Shown: one piece after another, positions 5,602-13,738 of the stretch
Layout: each line of letters opens with the position of its first letter
Position numbering within the stretch: position 1 is the stretch's first letter
Source of the DNA: an uncultured Clostridia bacterium
Lineage (GTDB): Bacteria > Bacillota > Clostridia > Christensenellales > CAG-138
NCBI GenBank assembly: GCA_937900325.1
Contig: CALCEX010000073.1
Span: forward strand, 1 to 18,736
Length of the DNA: 18,736 bases
Direction: 5' to 3'
Translations under genes and position numbers: made by a program
The notes under the pieces: generated by a model
What the model was told of the DNA's origin: nothing
The model's database searches: none
What the model saw: only the letters and a program-made list of their open reading frames with translations

Positions 5602-6773
5602 GCCTCAGAAACATCAAAAAGGTCTATCCGAACAGTGCGCCCAGGAAAAAGGCCAAGGATCAGACTGAAAAGAAACACAATCTTCAGATTACCGACGAGG
5701 GCGTCGTCGCGGTGCAGGAGTTCAACCTGGATATTGATGACAAGGAATTTATCGTGCTGGTAGGCCCATCGGGCTGCGGAAAGTCCACTACCCTGCGCAT
5801 GATAGCAGGACTGGAGGATATTACAGCCGGCGAGCTGTACATAGGCGACAAGCTTATGAACGACGTAGCTCCCAAGGACAGGGATATCGCCATGGTATTC
5901 CAGAACTACGCGCTGTACCCTCATATGACCGTATATGAGAATATGGCATTCTCCCTCAAGCTCAAGAAGATGCCCAAGGACGAGATAGACCGCAAGGTAA
6001 AGGAAGCGGCGGAAATACTGGACATAACCCAGTACCTTGACCGCAAGCCAAAGGCCCTTTCTGGCGGACAGCGCCAGCGCGTGGCCATAGGGCGCGCAAT
6101 AGTGCGCAACCCAGCCGTATTCCTGATGGACGAACCTCTTTCCAATCTGGATGCAAAGCTGCGCAATCAGATGCGCGCGGAGATAATAAAGCTGCGCCAG
6201 AGGATAAACACTACCTTCATTTACGTTACTCACGACCAGACCGAGGCTATGACGTTGGGCGACCGTATAGTCATAATGCGGGACGGATTCATTCAGCAGA
6301 TAGGCACTCCTCAGGAGGTGTTCAACCACCCTGCAAACCTGTTCGTGGCGGGCTTCATAGGAACCCCGCAGATGAATTTCTTTGATGCCAGGCTGGATAA
6401 GGACGCTGACGGATATTATGTAGAGCTGGACGGCGCAAGGGTTTACCTGCCCGAAGAAAAGCAGCAGGCGCTCAGGGCCAATAACGCGGAGCCGCAGGAT
6501 ATAACCCTCGGCATCAGACCGGAGCACATAATGCTCTGCGCCGATGATGCGGCGGCGCACATCAGCGCGACTGTGGACGTATCCGAGATGATGGGCAGCT
6601 CCGTGCATCTCCATGTAAACGCCAACGGCAAGGATGTGGTGGTGATAATCCCCACTATGGATCTTGAAGGCGGCGCGCAGCAGATGTTCGGCTACGGAAG
6701 CAGGGTAAACTTTACCTTCGGCGGCAACGTGCTGCATATGTTCAGCAAGGAAAACGAAAAGAACCTCATCTGA
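5589..6773 (+). CDS. ugpC: Sugar ABC transporter ATPase (MsmK/UgpC type)
   Basis: A 394-aa nucleotide-binding subunit of CUT1-type carbohydrate ABC importers, which powers uptake through separate permease and binding proteins. Visible motifs: Walker A GPSGCGKST (59-67), Q-loop FQNYALYP (about 104-111), signature LSGGQRQR (157-164), Walker B VFLMDEP with Asp181-Glu182, D-loop SNLDAK and switch His215 (VTHDQTEA). After about residue 235 comes the C-terminal regulatory OB/TOBE domain typical of MalK/UgpC. A Lys-rich insert at residues 15-37 sits between the first two strands and is usual in clostridial MsmK. No permease or binding protein gene is adjacent, so it is likely a shared ATPase serving several sugar systems (family knowledge). 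ATG 5589 is chosen because MAKVSLRNIKKVYPN is the family N-terminus. It follows a long structured leader, and a strong terminator ends the unit. Confidence 0.93.
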   Translation: MAKVSLRNIKKVYPNSAPRKKAKDQTEKKHNLQITDEGVVAVQEFNLDIDDKEFIVLVGPSGCGKSTTLRMIAGLEDITAGELYIGDKLMNDVAPKDRDIAMVFQNYALYPHMTVYENMAFSLKLKKMPKDEIDRKVKEAAEILDITQYLDRKPKALSGGQRQRVAIGRAIVRNPAVFLMDEPLSNLDAKLRNQMRAEIIKLRQRINTTFIYVTHDQTEAMTLGDRIVIMRDGFIQQIGTPQEVFNHPANLFVAGFIGTPQMNFFDARLDKDADGYYVELDGARVYLPEEKQQALRANNAEPQDITLGIRPEHIMLCADDAAAHISATVDVSEMMGSSVHLHVNANGKDVVVIIPTMDLEGGAQQMFGYGSRVNFTFGGNVLHMFSKENEKNLI

Positions 6774-6795
6774 AACTGACGGTAAAACCGCTGTG

Positions 6796-6822
6796 CTCCC
6801 CCGTATAACCGGGGGAGTTTTT
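6796..6822 (+). terminator. Intrinsic terminator after the ABC ATPase
   Basis: CTCCCCCG (6796-6803) pairs with CGGGGGAG (6810-6817) around a 6-nt loop and is followed by TTTTT (6818-6822). Confidence 0.92.
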
Positions 6823-6856
6823 CGTCGGCAGGTTTTTTGCCCCAAATTTGTAAATA

Positions 6857-6878
6857 AATTGTGCAATTGCACACAATT
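6857..6878. promoter_or_regulatory. Palindrome upstream of the SpoIID/SH3 gene
   Basis: TGTGCAATTGCACA (6860-6873) is a perfect 14-base palindrome, and a second register, AATTGTG/CACAATT, spans 6857-6878. It lies in an AT-rich promoter region with several -10-like boxes (TATATT 6893-6898, TATAAT 6903-6908), so a regulator-binding site is plausible. No -35 with ideal spacing was found. Confidence 0.4.
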
Positions 6879-6957
6879 AACCCGATATATGGTATATTTC
6901 TATATAATTCGATATGGTTCGATCAATTTATATTTTATTTTTATATAGGGGTAATGC

Positions 6958-9900
6958 ATGATGAAAAGGTTGATGGCGATGCTGATGGCGGCGGTGCTGC
7001 TGCTTTGCGCCGTGCCGCAGCAGGCTCACGCGGCGGCGGATTATAGCTGGATAAAGGTAAAGCTTTCCACAAATAATGCTACCGTGCTCACCATGTATGC
7101 TTCGGGTAAGTATTTTGTCAAGGAAAACGACGCGGAGTTTACCGGAGGCACGGTAACGGTGCGCAGCAACGGAGATGGCACCATGACGCTTTACCATTCC
7201 GGCTCCCAGGGGGAGATATATACCGGCCGGTCGTTTTCCATAATGCGCGAGAGGGTATCGCGCGAGGCGGGCTATATGAAGCTCAACGGCAGATGCTACC
7301 TCGGCCATTTTAACCTGAAGGTGATGTCCTCCGGCTATATACGCGTGGTAAACGAGGTGCCGTTGGCTCATTACCTTTACGGCGTGGTGGGGTATGAAAT
7401 GAGCAATACATTCCCCATAGAGGCTTTGAAGGCACAGGCGGTGGCGGCAAAGTGCTATGTTCTTTCCAACATGACCACATCGGGAGATTACTATATAGGG
7501 GATACCTCGGCGGAGCAGGTATACAAGGGATATAACGCTTCTTATACCAATGTGATAGAGGCGGTGGACAGTACGCTTGATGAAATACTTGCGGTAAACG
7601 GCAGGATGCTGCGTACCTACTACGCCGCCAGCAACGGCGGCGAAACCCTGCTGCCAAGCCAGGCCTGGCCCTCAAAGCGGCTGAGCGACAGCGGCTACGA
7701 TATACGTCTCGATCCGTATGATCTCGGCAATGCATACAGCAAGATGGAAACCGTAAAGCTCCCGGTGAATATGGGCGGCGAGATAAGCCCTGCGCTGATG
7801 AATATGCTGCTGGATAAGGCCTCAAGGGCGCTGGGCTATCAGGTAAACCAGATAGACGGAATATATTCTGTATCCGTACATTCACCTAAATATTCGGGTA
7901 CCAGCCGCTGTATGTCAAAATGCAGCATAGAGCTTGCGGTCAGCCAGAGTGGAGCAGGCTCCGAGAGAGTGTCTCTGGAGTTCCATGCCACCGAGTTCGA
8001 AAACTATGGCGTGGTGTACGATAAGACGCTGCGTACATACTGGGGCGAGATGGACTCATCGGGATATTATAAGATATACCATGTGCGCTATGGCCACGGC
8101 GTAGGAATGAGCCAGCGCGGCGCGCAGGCAATGGGCAACGCCGGCATGAGTTACAGGGAAATACTGAAGTTCTATTATCCCGGCGCATCCTTCGCAAACA
8201 TAAAAATATCCGAGCCTCAGGATCCTGTCAACAAAAACAGCGGTACGGAATTTACCCCTTCCGGGAGCTATGTGGAGGCCGTTACTACCGGCGGCGTGAG
8301 ATTACGCTCGGGAGCAGGCACGAAGTACAGCAGCATATGCACCGTGCCCGCGGGCAGCACCGTATATGTATACGGCAGCAGCGATGGGTGGGCTCAGGCA
8401 GCGTATGACGGCAGGAGCGGCTATATATCCGAAAAGTATCTGGAGTATAAGGACGAAAGACCACAGGCCGACCCCACGCCGGCGCCGTCCGGCAGGCCTG
8501 ACGCGGATACTCCCGAGGGCGTGCGGGCATACGGTACGGTGAACGGCTCCCGCGTAAATATGAGGACAGGCCCCGGCACCGCGTATGAGAGCATCGACAG
8601 GCTGGAAAGAGATACGCAGCTGTACATATACGATTCTACGGGCGGATGGTATCTGATATCCACATTAAACGGCCGGAAGGGATATATCATATCTACATAT
8701 GTGAGCATAACGGGCTACCCGGCGCAGAAATCAGACGCCTATGAAGAGGAAGAGGTAACGGACGCCGGCGATGATGATGATGATAATGAAAGTGAAGAGG
8801 CGGATATAATACAGGTTCCGGAGCCTGTGGCCTCAGGCATAGTGACGGGGCAGAGGGTAAACTTACGCAACGGCCCTGCGGTATCATATGCCAGCATAGA
8901 CAGGCTTGATAAAAACACAAAGATAAGCATATACGGCAAGACAGGCGGCTGGTATTACGCCGAGGCGGGCGGCAAGCTTGGATATATCAGTGAAAGCTAT
9001 GTAAAGGTCACAGAGGGGGATGAGCGCGAGGATACAGGATCACGGGATGACGCTGAGACTGTTCCTAAGCAGGATGACGGCGGAGATACGGTAAGGGCAG
9101 GCCGCGTGACTTCCTCCGGGGTGAATATGCGCATAGGCCCCGGCACGTCGTATGATTCCCTGAAAAAGCTTGAGAAGAACACCGGGGTATACATATTAGG
9201 ACAGTCCGGAAACTGGTACAGCGTTCAGGCGGGGCAGTTGAAGGGATACGTACACAAGGATTACATACAGCAGACGGGCGAGCAGAGCGTGAACGACGGC
9301 TCGGATGCTTACGGCAGGGGCGTCACCACGGGCAGCGTCAGGCTGCGCAAGGGGAACAATACCGATTCGGCGATAATAACTACCCTTAAAAAGAATACAG
9401 AGCTTACACTTTATGGCAAAAAGGACGGCTGGTATTCGGTAAAGACCCCTGACGGCGCACAGGGCTTTGTAAGCTCAAAGTATGTAAAGGTGACGGAAGC
9501 ATATGCGGGCGGCGGGCAGCAGGACGCAGGCAGGGCGGAAAACGACGACGCCATAGGCAAGGGCAAAACCAACACCAATGTGAATATGCGGCAGGGTCCT
9601 TCCTCCAGCTCAAGAAAGCTTGCACGGCTGCCCAGGGGAACGGAGGTCACGGTATACGCCGATGAAAACGGCTGGTTCCTTGTGGAATACAGGGGCACAC
9701 GGGGCTACATATACGCCAAGTACGTTACCGGCACAGCGCAGGATAAGGGCGCGGCAGTAGGCTCCGGGGAAAAAGATAAGGATGCGGCGAATGAGGACAG
9801 CGCTTCCGGCGTGGTTCTGCCCAGGGGCGAGACCAACTCCAAGGTGAATTTCCGGAGCGGCCCCAACACGAAGAACACCAAGGTTTACGAAACCCTTAAA

Positions 9901-10239
9901 AAGGGCGCCGAGGTGGAGATAATAGGCCGGACGGGAAGCTGGTATTACGTTGTATACGGCGGACAGGCGGGCTTTATCAGCTCCGATTATCTCAAGCCCA
10001 CGAAGGCGGGTACTGTGGATATACAAAAGGTCAGCTCAGGTATAACGCCGCAGAAATGCGTGACGAATTCCGAGGTGAACATCAGGAGCGGCCCTTCCAC
10101 CGGCAGCACAAAGCTGGGCAAGCTGGATAAGGGAGAAAGCGTGACGGTATATTATGTATCGGACGGATGGTGCTTTGCAAAATGCGGAAAACAGTACGGC
10201 TTCCTGTACGACAAGTATGTGAGCCTGGCAAATCAATAA
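6958..10239 (+). CDS. Secreted SpoIID/LytB-domain protein with eight SH3b repeats
   Basis: A 1093-aa exported cell-wall protein. Residues 1-26 are a signal peptide (MMKRLM, hydrophobic core, cleavage near AHA-AAD). Residues about 110-425 form the SpoIID/LytB domain, the fold of the sporulation transglycosylase SpoIID and amidase enhancer LytB. The conserved FPIEALKAQAVAAKCY (Glu155 at the SpoIID catalytic position), SNGGET and YGHGVGMSQRGAQAMG motifs are all present. Eight SH3b domains follow, near residues 435-497, 521-586, 625-686, 713-773, 787-848, 866-925, 955-1015 and 1031-1093, most with the V-N-x-R-x-G-P and G-Y-I cores. Acidic or polar linkers separate them, one a run of Asp/Glu at about 598-621. 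SH3b repeats usually bind peptidoglycan, so this is likely a wall-anchored glycan-strand cleaving or remodelling enzyme. Start ATG 6958 follows AGGGGT. The gene is monocistronic and ends at a terminator. Confidence 0.9.
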   Translation: MMKRLMAMLMAAVLLLCAVPQQAHAAADYSWIKVKLSTNNATVLTMYASGKYFVKENDAEFTGGTVTVRSNGDGTMTLYHSGSQGEIYTGRSFSIMRERVSREAGYMKLNGRCYLGHFNLKVMSSGYIRVVNEVPLAHYLYGVVGYEMSNTFPIEALKAQAVAAKCYVLSNMTTSGDYYIGDTSAEQVYKGYNASYTNVIEAVDSTLDEILAVNGRMLRTYYAASNGGETLLPSQAWPSKRLSDSGYDIRLDPYDLGNAYSKMETVKLPVNMGGEISPALMNMLLDKASRALGYQVNQIDGIYSVSVHSPKYSGTSRCMSKCSIELAVSQSGAGSERVSLEFHATEFENYGVVYDKTLRTYWGEMDSSGYYKIYHVRYGHGVGMSQRGAQAMGNAGMSYREILKFYYPGASFANIKISEPQDPVNKNSGTEFTPSGSYVEAVTTGGVRLRSGAGTKYSSICTVPAGSTVYVYGSSDGWAQAAYDGRSGYISEKYLEYKDERPQADPTPAPSGRPDADTPEGVRAYGTVNGSRVNMRTGPGTAYESIDRLERDTQLYIYDSTGGWYLISTLNGRKGYIISTYVSITGYPAQKSDAYEEEEVTDAGDDDDDNESEEADIIQVPEPVASGIVTGQRVNLRNGPAVSYASIDRLDKNTKISIYGKTGGWYYAEAGGKLGYISESYVKVTEGDEREDTGSRDDAETVPKQDDGGDTVRAGRVTSSGVNMRIGPGTSYDSLKKLEKNTGVYILGQSGNWYSVQAGQLKGYVHKDYIQQTGEQSVNDGSDAYGRGVTTGSVRLRKGNNTDSAIITTLKKNTELTLYGKKDGWYSVKTPDGAQGFVSSKYVKVTEAYAGGGQQDAGRAENDDAIGKGKTNTNVNMRQGPSSSSRKLARLPRGTEVTVYADENGWFLVEYRGTRGYIYAKYVTGTAQDKGAAVGSGEKDKDAANEDSASGVVLPRGETNSKVNFRSGPNTKNTKVYETLKKGAEVEIIGRTGSWYYVVYGGQAGFISSDYLKPTKAGTVDIQKVSSGITPQKCVTNSEVNIRSGPSTGSTKLGKLDKGESVTVYYVSDGWCFAKCGKQYGFLYDKYVSLANQ

Positions 10240-10254
10240 GATAAGACAAAGAGA

Positions 10255-10297
10255 AAAAGGGCTTGCTGCCGCGATAAAAGCGCCAGAAAGCCCTTTT
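10255..10297. terminator. Terminator shared by the SpoIID/SH3 gene and lysR
   Basis: AAAAGGGCTT (10255-10264) pairs with AAGCCCTTTT (10288-10297), a perfect 10-base stem around a 23-nt loop with weak inner pairing. The A-rich and T-rich outer ends suit termination in both directions between converging genes. Confidence 0.75.
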
Positions 10298-10321
10298 AGC
10301 ATCAAAAAACGGCGGGGGCCG

Positions 10322-11215
10322 TCAGGATATGTGACCGCATATATCAAGAAGGTATTTGCGGAACATGACGATCTCGGGTGAGCCGGAGCGTTCGGCGGTG
10401 CAGATAAAGCTCAGGTAAACCAGCCCGGGAGGGCTGAGCGGCACTGCCGCCACGCCGTAATATGAAGCGAAAGAGCGGGGCCCTATGGCTACCCCCTTAC
10501 CGCTGCGGATAAGGTTTATGACCGTATGCAAGCCGTCGGAACGGTATACGCGCCCCGGGGAGATGCCGTGCTCTTTGAAGGTTTCCTTCAGCGTTCTGTC
10601 CTCAATTGAGCCCTCCAGCCCGGTTATAATGGCGCTGCCCTGCAATTCCCCGGGGGAGATATACTCAAGCGTGCTTCTTGGATCCATAGGAGACAATAGG
10701 ACGCACTGGCTTTCGCCTATAAGATTGCAGCAATCCAGAGGCGGCCAATCGTTCATAAGGCTGTGTGGCGGAAGCCTGTCCAGCGCAAGATCTATGGAGC
10801 CGTCCTTGAGTCCCGCAAGGTAGTCAAAGCCTGCCTCGGTTATGAAGGTCACCTCTAAATCGGGAAGCTTATCAAAAAAAGACGCTATATCCTGAAAAAG
10901 GCCGTTTGAATACACTCGCGACCCCATGGCGATACGGAGATGCTTTTTATGCCTGCTGCCCGCAAAGCCTATGCTGTGCTGAAACCGCTGCCAGCTGTCT
11001 ACCGCTGGCTGTGCCGCATCGCAGAACTGCCTGCCCTTTTCCGTAAGGTAAAACCCATGGGAGGCCCGGGAAAAAAGCTCGTAGCCCAGCTCCTTTTCAA
11101 GCCGGGATATCTGCTGGGAAAGGGCGGACTGGGAGAGGTAGAGCCTGCTTGCCGCCTTGGATACGTTGTGGTATTTTGCAACCTCCAGGACATATATCAA
11201 TTGAAGTATGTTCAT
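10322..11215 (-). CDS. LysR-family transcriptional regulator
   Basis: A 297-aa LysR-type regulator. The N-terminal winged helix-turn-helix is clear (residues 1-60: MNILQLIYVLEVAKYHNVSK, then AASRLYLSQSALSQQISRLE, the HTH recognition region). A periplasmic-binding-like effector domain follows from about residue 90 to the end. ATG 11213-11215 is used because it begins the family N-terminus and has AAGGAAAG upstream; upstream in-frame ATGs at the far end of the frame fall in the promoter region. It is divergent from the iorAB-buk-ptb-aminotransferase operon, 166 bases away, with a shared control region. It is the likely activator or repressor of that operon, and the effector could be an aromatic or branched amino acid, its 2-oxo acid, or the acid product (inference). 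Confidence 0.9.
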   Translation of the reverse strand: MNILQLIYVLEVAKYHNVSKAASRLYLSQSALSQQISRLEKELGYELFSRASHGFYLTEKGRQFCDAAQPAVDSWQRFQHSIGFAGSRHKKHLRIAMGSRVYSNGLFQDIASFFDKLPDLEVTFITEAGFDYLAGLKDGSIDLALDRLPPHSLMNDWPPLDCCNLIGESQCVLLSPMDPRSTLEYISPGELQGSAIITGLEGSIEDRTLKETFKEHGISPGRVYRSDGLHTVINLIRSGKGVAIGPRSFASYYGVAAVPLSPPGLVYLSFICTAERSGSPEIVMFRKYLLDICGHIS

Positions 11216-11229
11216 TGAAAACCGTCTTT

Positions 11230-11269
11230 CCTTATAATGATAAGGTTTGCTAATATCACTATTATAAGG
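11230..11269. promoter_or_regulatory. Candidate LysR binding region
   Basis: CCTTAT-AATG-ATAAGG (11230-11245) is a perfect inverted repeat, and the half-site ATAAGG recurs at 11264-11269, 24 bases on. The palindrome is centred about 74 bases before the predicted iorA transcription start, near the -65 region usual for LysR recognition sites, and lies just downstream of the lysR start, which would allow autoregulation. Confidence 0.5.
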
Positions 11270-11289
11270 TCGCGCTTTACACAACGCAA
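11261..11289 (-). promoter_or_regulatory. Promoter of lysR
   Basis: On the minus strand TTGCGT (11289-11284) and TATAAT (11266-11261) are 17 bases apart, giving transcription start near 11254, about 39 bases before the start codon. The -10 box overlaps the second ATAAGG half-site. Confidence 0.55.
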
Positions 11290-11305
11290 TACGCTGCAAT
11301 AAAAT
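11276..11305 (+). promoter_or_regulatory. Promoter of the iorA operon
   Basis: TTTACA (11276-11281) and TAAAAT (11300-11305) are 18 bases apart, with transcription start near 11312. The -35 box overlaps the back-to-back lysR promoter, so the two probably compete for polymerase. Confidence 0.5.
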
Positions 11306-11381
11306 ATCAGTAAGCAGATAAAAAATACAAGTCAATTCAGCTACGGATCCATGTTTTTAATATGATGGGAGGCAGATAAAT

Positions 11382-13136
11382 TTGGAAAAGCATCTACTTT
11401 ACGGAAATGAGGCAATAGCAAGAGGCGCATATGAAGCGGGTGTAAAGGTATGCTCCGCATACCCGGGAACGCCCAGCACCGAGGTGTTTGAAAACCTGAC
11501 CAAATATGGAGACGACCTGTATTGCGAATGGGCGCCAAACGAAAAGGTGGCTGTGGAGGTTGCATACGGCGCGAGCATCGCCGGAGTGCGCAGCCTTGCA
11601 GCCATGAAGCATGTAGGCGTAAACGTAGCGGCAGACCCCATCTTTACCGCGGCTTACAACGGAGTCAACGGGGGATTCGTAATAATTTCTGCGGACGACC
11701 CGAGCATGCATTCATCACAGAATGAACAGGACAACAGGAACTATGCAAAGGCCGCCAAAATTGCCATGGTGGAGCCGTCGGATTCTCAGGAGTGCCTTGA
11801 TTTCATGCGCGCAGCATATGACATTTCCGAGCGCTTCGATATGCCCGTGCTGTTCAGGACTACCACCAGAATAGCCCATTCAAAGAGCCTTGTAGCCTTT
11901 GGCAAGAGGGAGGAGCATGAGGCAAAGGCATATACGCGCAATGCGCGCAAGTTCGTATCCACCCCAGCCAACGCATACGCCAACAGGGCAAAGCTGGAAG
12001 AAAACATGAAGAAGCTCGAGGAGTACGCATGCGACTGCCCGCTTAACGTAATAGAAATGAAGGGCGGCAGGATAGGCGTAATAACTGCCTCCGTAGCGTA
12101 TCAATACGCTAAAGACGCTTTTCCGGAGGATACGTCTTTTCTTAAGCTGGGGCTCACCAATCCCCTTCCAATGGAGCTGATACGAAGCTTTGCGAAGAAG
12201 GTAGATAAGCTGTACGTCATAGAGGAGCTTGACGGCTTTATGGAGGATCAGATCAAGGCTGCGGGCATACAGTGTGTGGGCAAGGAGCTGATCGGCGATA
12301 TGTACGAGCTTAACCCACAGATACTGAAGGAAAGGCTGTTCGGTGAAAAGGCCGCAGGCGTGGAGCTTGACGTGAAGCCTGTTCCGCGTCCGCCGGTGCT
12401 TTGCCCGGGATGCCCCCACCGCGGATTCTTCTATACTATATCCCGCCACAGGAATGCGGTAGTGGCCGGGGATATAGGCTGCTACACGCTTGGAGCGGCC
12501 GCGCCACTTTCCGCATTGGATAGCTGCGTGTGCATGGGCGGCGGCTTTACCGTGGCCATGGGCATGGCGAAGGCCTTCAGCCAGAGCGGAGTCAAGGATA
12601 AAAAGGTATTCGGTATAATGGGAGACTCCACCTTCTTCCATAGCGGAATGACGGGCGCGGCAGAAATAATCTACAACAAGGGCGAGGTTATTCCCGTGGT
12701 TCTGGATAACTCCATAACCGGCATGACAGGCCATCAGGAGAACCCGGGCAGCGGCTATACGCTGCAGGGGGATGTGGCGGAAAAGATAAAGATAGAGGAT
12801 GTCCTTGCTTCCATAGGCTATGAAAAGGTCATTATAGTGGATCCGCAGGATCTTGGCGCTATGGAAAACGCGATAGAGGAAGCTATGGCTTCCGAGGTGC
12901 CGGCGGCCATCGTGACCCGCCGTCCCTGCGTGCTGATAAAGAGGATAAAGCATGATAAAGGATTGTGCGAGGTAGACGCCCAAAAGTGTGTGGGATGCAG
13001 GATGTGCATTAAGGTCGGCTGCCCCGCCGTTATGGTGCACGAGGGCAAGGCGCGTATCGACGCCGGACAGTGCATTGGCTGCACCGTGTGTGCTCAGGTA
13101 TGCCCTAAGGGCGCCATTTCAAGAAGGGAGAAGTAA
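11382..13136 (+). CDS. iorA: Indolepyruvate:ferredoxin oxidoreductase, alpha subunit
   Basis: A 584-aa TPP- and [4Fe-4S]-dependent subunit of a cytoplasmic aryl-2-oxo acid:ferredoxin oxidoreductase, which with IorB converts a 2-oxo acid plus CoA and oxidised ferredoxin to acyl-CoA, CO2 and reduced ferredoxin. The N-terminal pyrimidine-binding domain starts LLYGNEAIARGAYEAGVKV, with AYPGTPSTE. The PP domain has LCPGCPHRGFF and the TPP motif GDSTFFHSG with NSITGMTGHQ after it. Two C-terminal clusters are present: CVGCRMCIKVGCP (about 536-547) and CIGCTVCAQVCP (about 564-575). Length and order are those of IorA. The start is TTG 11382 after GGGAGG. It is first in a five-gene operon with iorB, buk, ptb and an aminotransferase. 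The acid range may be aromatic or branched, to be tested. Confidence 0.95.
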   Translation: MEKHLLYGNEAIARGAYEAGVKVCSAYPGTPSTEVFENLTKYGDDLYCEWAPNEKVAVEVAYGASIAGVRSLAAMKHVGVNVAADPIFTAAYNGVNGGFVIISADDPSMHSSQNEQDNRNYAKAAKIAMVEPSDSQECLDFMRAAYDISERFDMPVLFRTTTRIAHSKSLVAFGKREEHEAKAYTRNARKFVSTPANAYANRAKLEENMKKLEEYACDCPLNVIEMKGGRIGVITASVAYQYAKDAFPEDTSFLKLGLTNPLPMELIRSFAKKVDKLYVIEELDGFMEDQIKAAGIQCVGKELIGDMYELNPQILKERLFGEKAAGVELDVKPVPRPPVLCPGCPHRGFFYTISRHRNAVVAGDIGCYTLGAAAPLSALDSCVCMGGGFTVAMGMAKAFSQSGVKDKKVFGIMGDSTFFHSGMTGAAEIIYNKGEVIPVVLDNSITGMTGHQENPGSGYTLQGDVAEKIKIEDVLASIGYEKVIIVDPQDLGAMENAIEEAMASEVPAAIVTRRPCVLIKRIKHDKGLCEVDAQKCVGCRMCIKVGCPAVMVHEGKARIDAGQCIGCTVCAQVCPKGAISRREK

Positions 13137-13142
13137 ATTTCC

Positions 13143-13718
13143 ATGGAGCAGAATAAAAGCGCGATACTGGTAGGCGTAGGCGGCCAGGGAACGATACTGA
13201 CGGCGAAGGTTCTGGTAAATGGACTCATGCGCGCCGGCTATGACGTAAAGATGTCTGAGGTTCACGGAATGAGCCAGCGCGGCGGAAGCGTATCTACGCA
13301 GGTGCATTGGGGGAAAAAGGTTTATTCCCCGGTGATAGGCAAGGGAGCGGCGGATATAGTCGTAGCCTTTGAAAAGATGGAAGCTGTACGCTATGCCGAC
13401 TATCTCAAGCAGGACGGAATAGCCGTAATAAACGATTTTGAGATAGAATCCTCCACCACGGCGGCGGGTATGTGCGAATACCCCAGCGGCTGCATAGAAG
13501 CCATGAGGAGCAGATTTGAATGCTATACGCTCAACGCTGCAAAGATAGCGGAGGATATCGGCAATCCCAAATGCATGAATATAGTTCTGTTCGGAAGCAT
13601 GGTCAAGGTGCTGGGTATGGACGGCATAGACTGGGAAGCGGTAATAGCGGATACTGTACCCGAAAAATTCAGGGATATAAACATCAGGGCCTATCGCGCC
13701 GGATACGGGGCCGTATAG
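13143..13718 (+). CDS. iorB: Indolepyruvate:ferredoxin oxidoreductase, beta subunit
   Basis: A 191-aa gamma-like subunit (pyruvate ferredoxin/flavodoxin oxidoreductase family, PF01558) that pairs with IorA. The family N-terminus is clear: AILVGVGGQGTILTAKVLVN (residues 7-26), followed by SEVHGMSQRGGSVSTQVHWG, the usual conserved segment. Its length is that of other IorB proteins. ATG 13143 follows GGGAGAAG and begins 6 bases after the iorA stop, so the two are co-translated. Its presence makes the oxidoreductase complete and supports an active pathway. Family knowledge gives the role; no special residue is unusual here. Confidence 0.95.
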   Translation: MEQNKSAILVGVGGQGTILTAKVLVNGLMRAGYDVKMSEVHGMSQRGGSVSTQVHWGKKVYSPVIGKGAADIVVAFEKMEAVRYADYLKQDGIAVINDFEIESSTTAAGMCEYPSGCIEAMRSRFECYTLNAAKIAEDIGNPKCMNIVLFGSMVKVLGMDGIDWEAVIADTVPEKFRDINIRAYRAGYGAV

Positions 13719-13738
13719 CTAGGGCAGAAGGGATGCTT

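Noticed and set aside
5589..6773. Complete sugar ABC transporter operon
   Set aside because: No permease or solute-binding gene is adjacent; only the ATPase is present.
5535..6872. Long open frame on the minus strand opposite the ABC ATPase
   Set aside because: It is antisense to a clear ATPase gene with every catalytic motif, resembles no protein family, and runs through the terminator; it is a codon-bias shadow.
8260..10236. Tandem DNA repeats or a CRISPR-like array
   Set aside because: The periodicity comes from diverged SH3b protein domains; DNA copies are not near-identical and linkers vary in length.
11880..13040. Long open frame on the minus strand opposite iorA
   Set aside because: Low-complexity His/Tyr/Ala-rich translation without family features, opposite a well-supported oxidoreductase gene.
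13520..13738. Longer N-terminus for butyrate kinase starting inside iorB
   Set aside because: The extra residues translate iorB out of frame and are unlike any family member; ATG 13739 begins the typical Buk N-terminus with a proper ribosome binding site.
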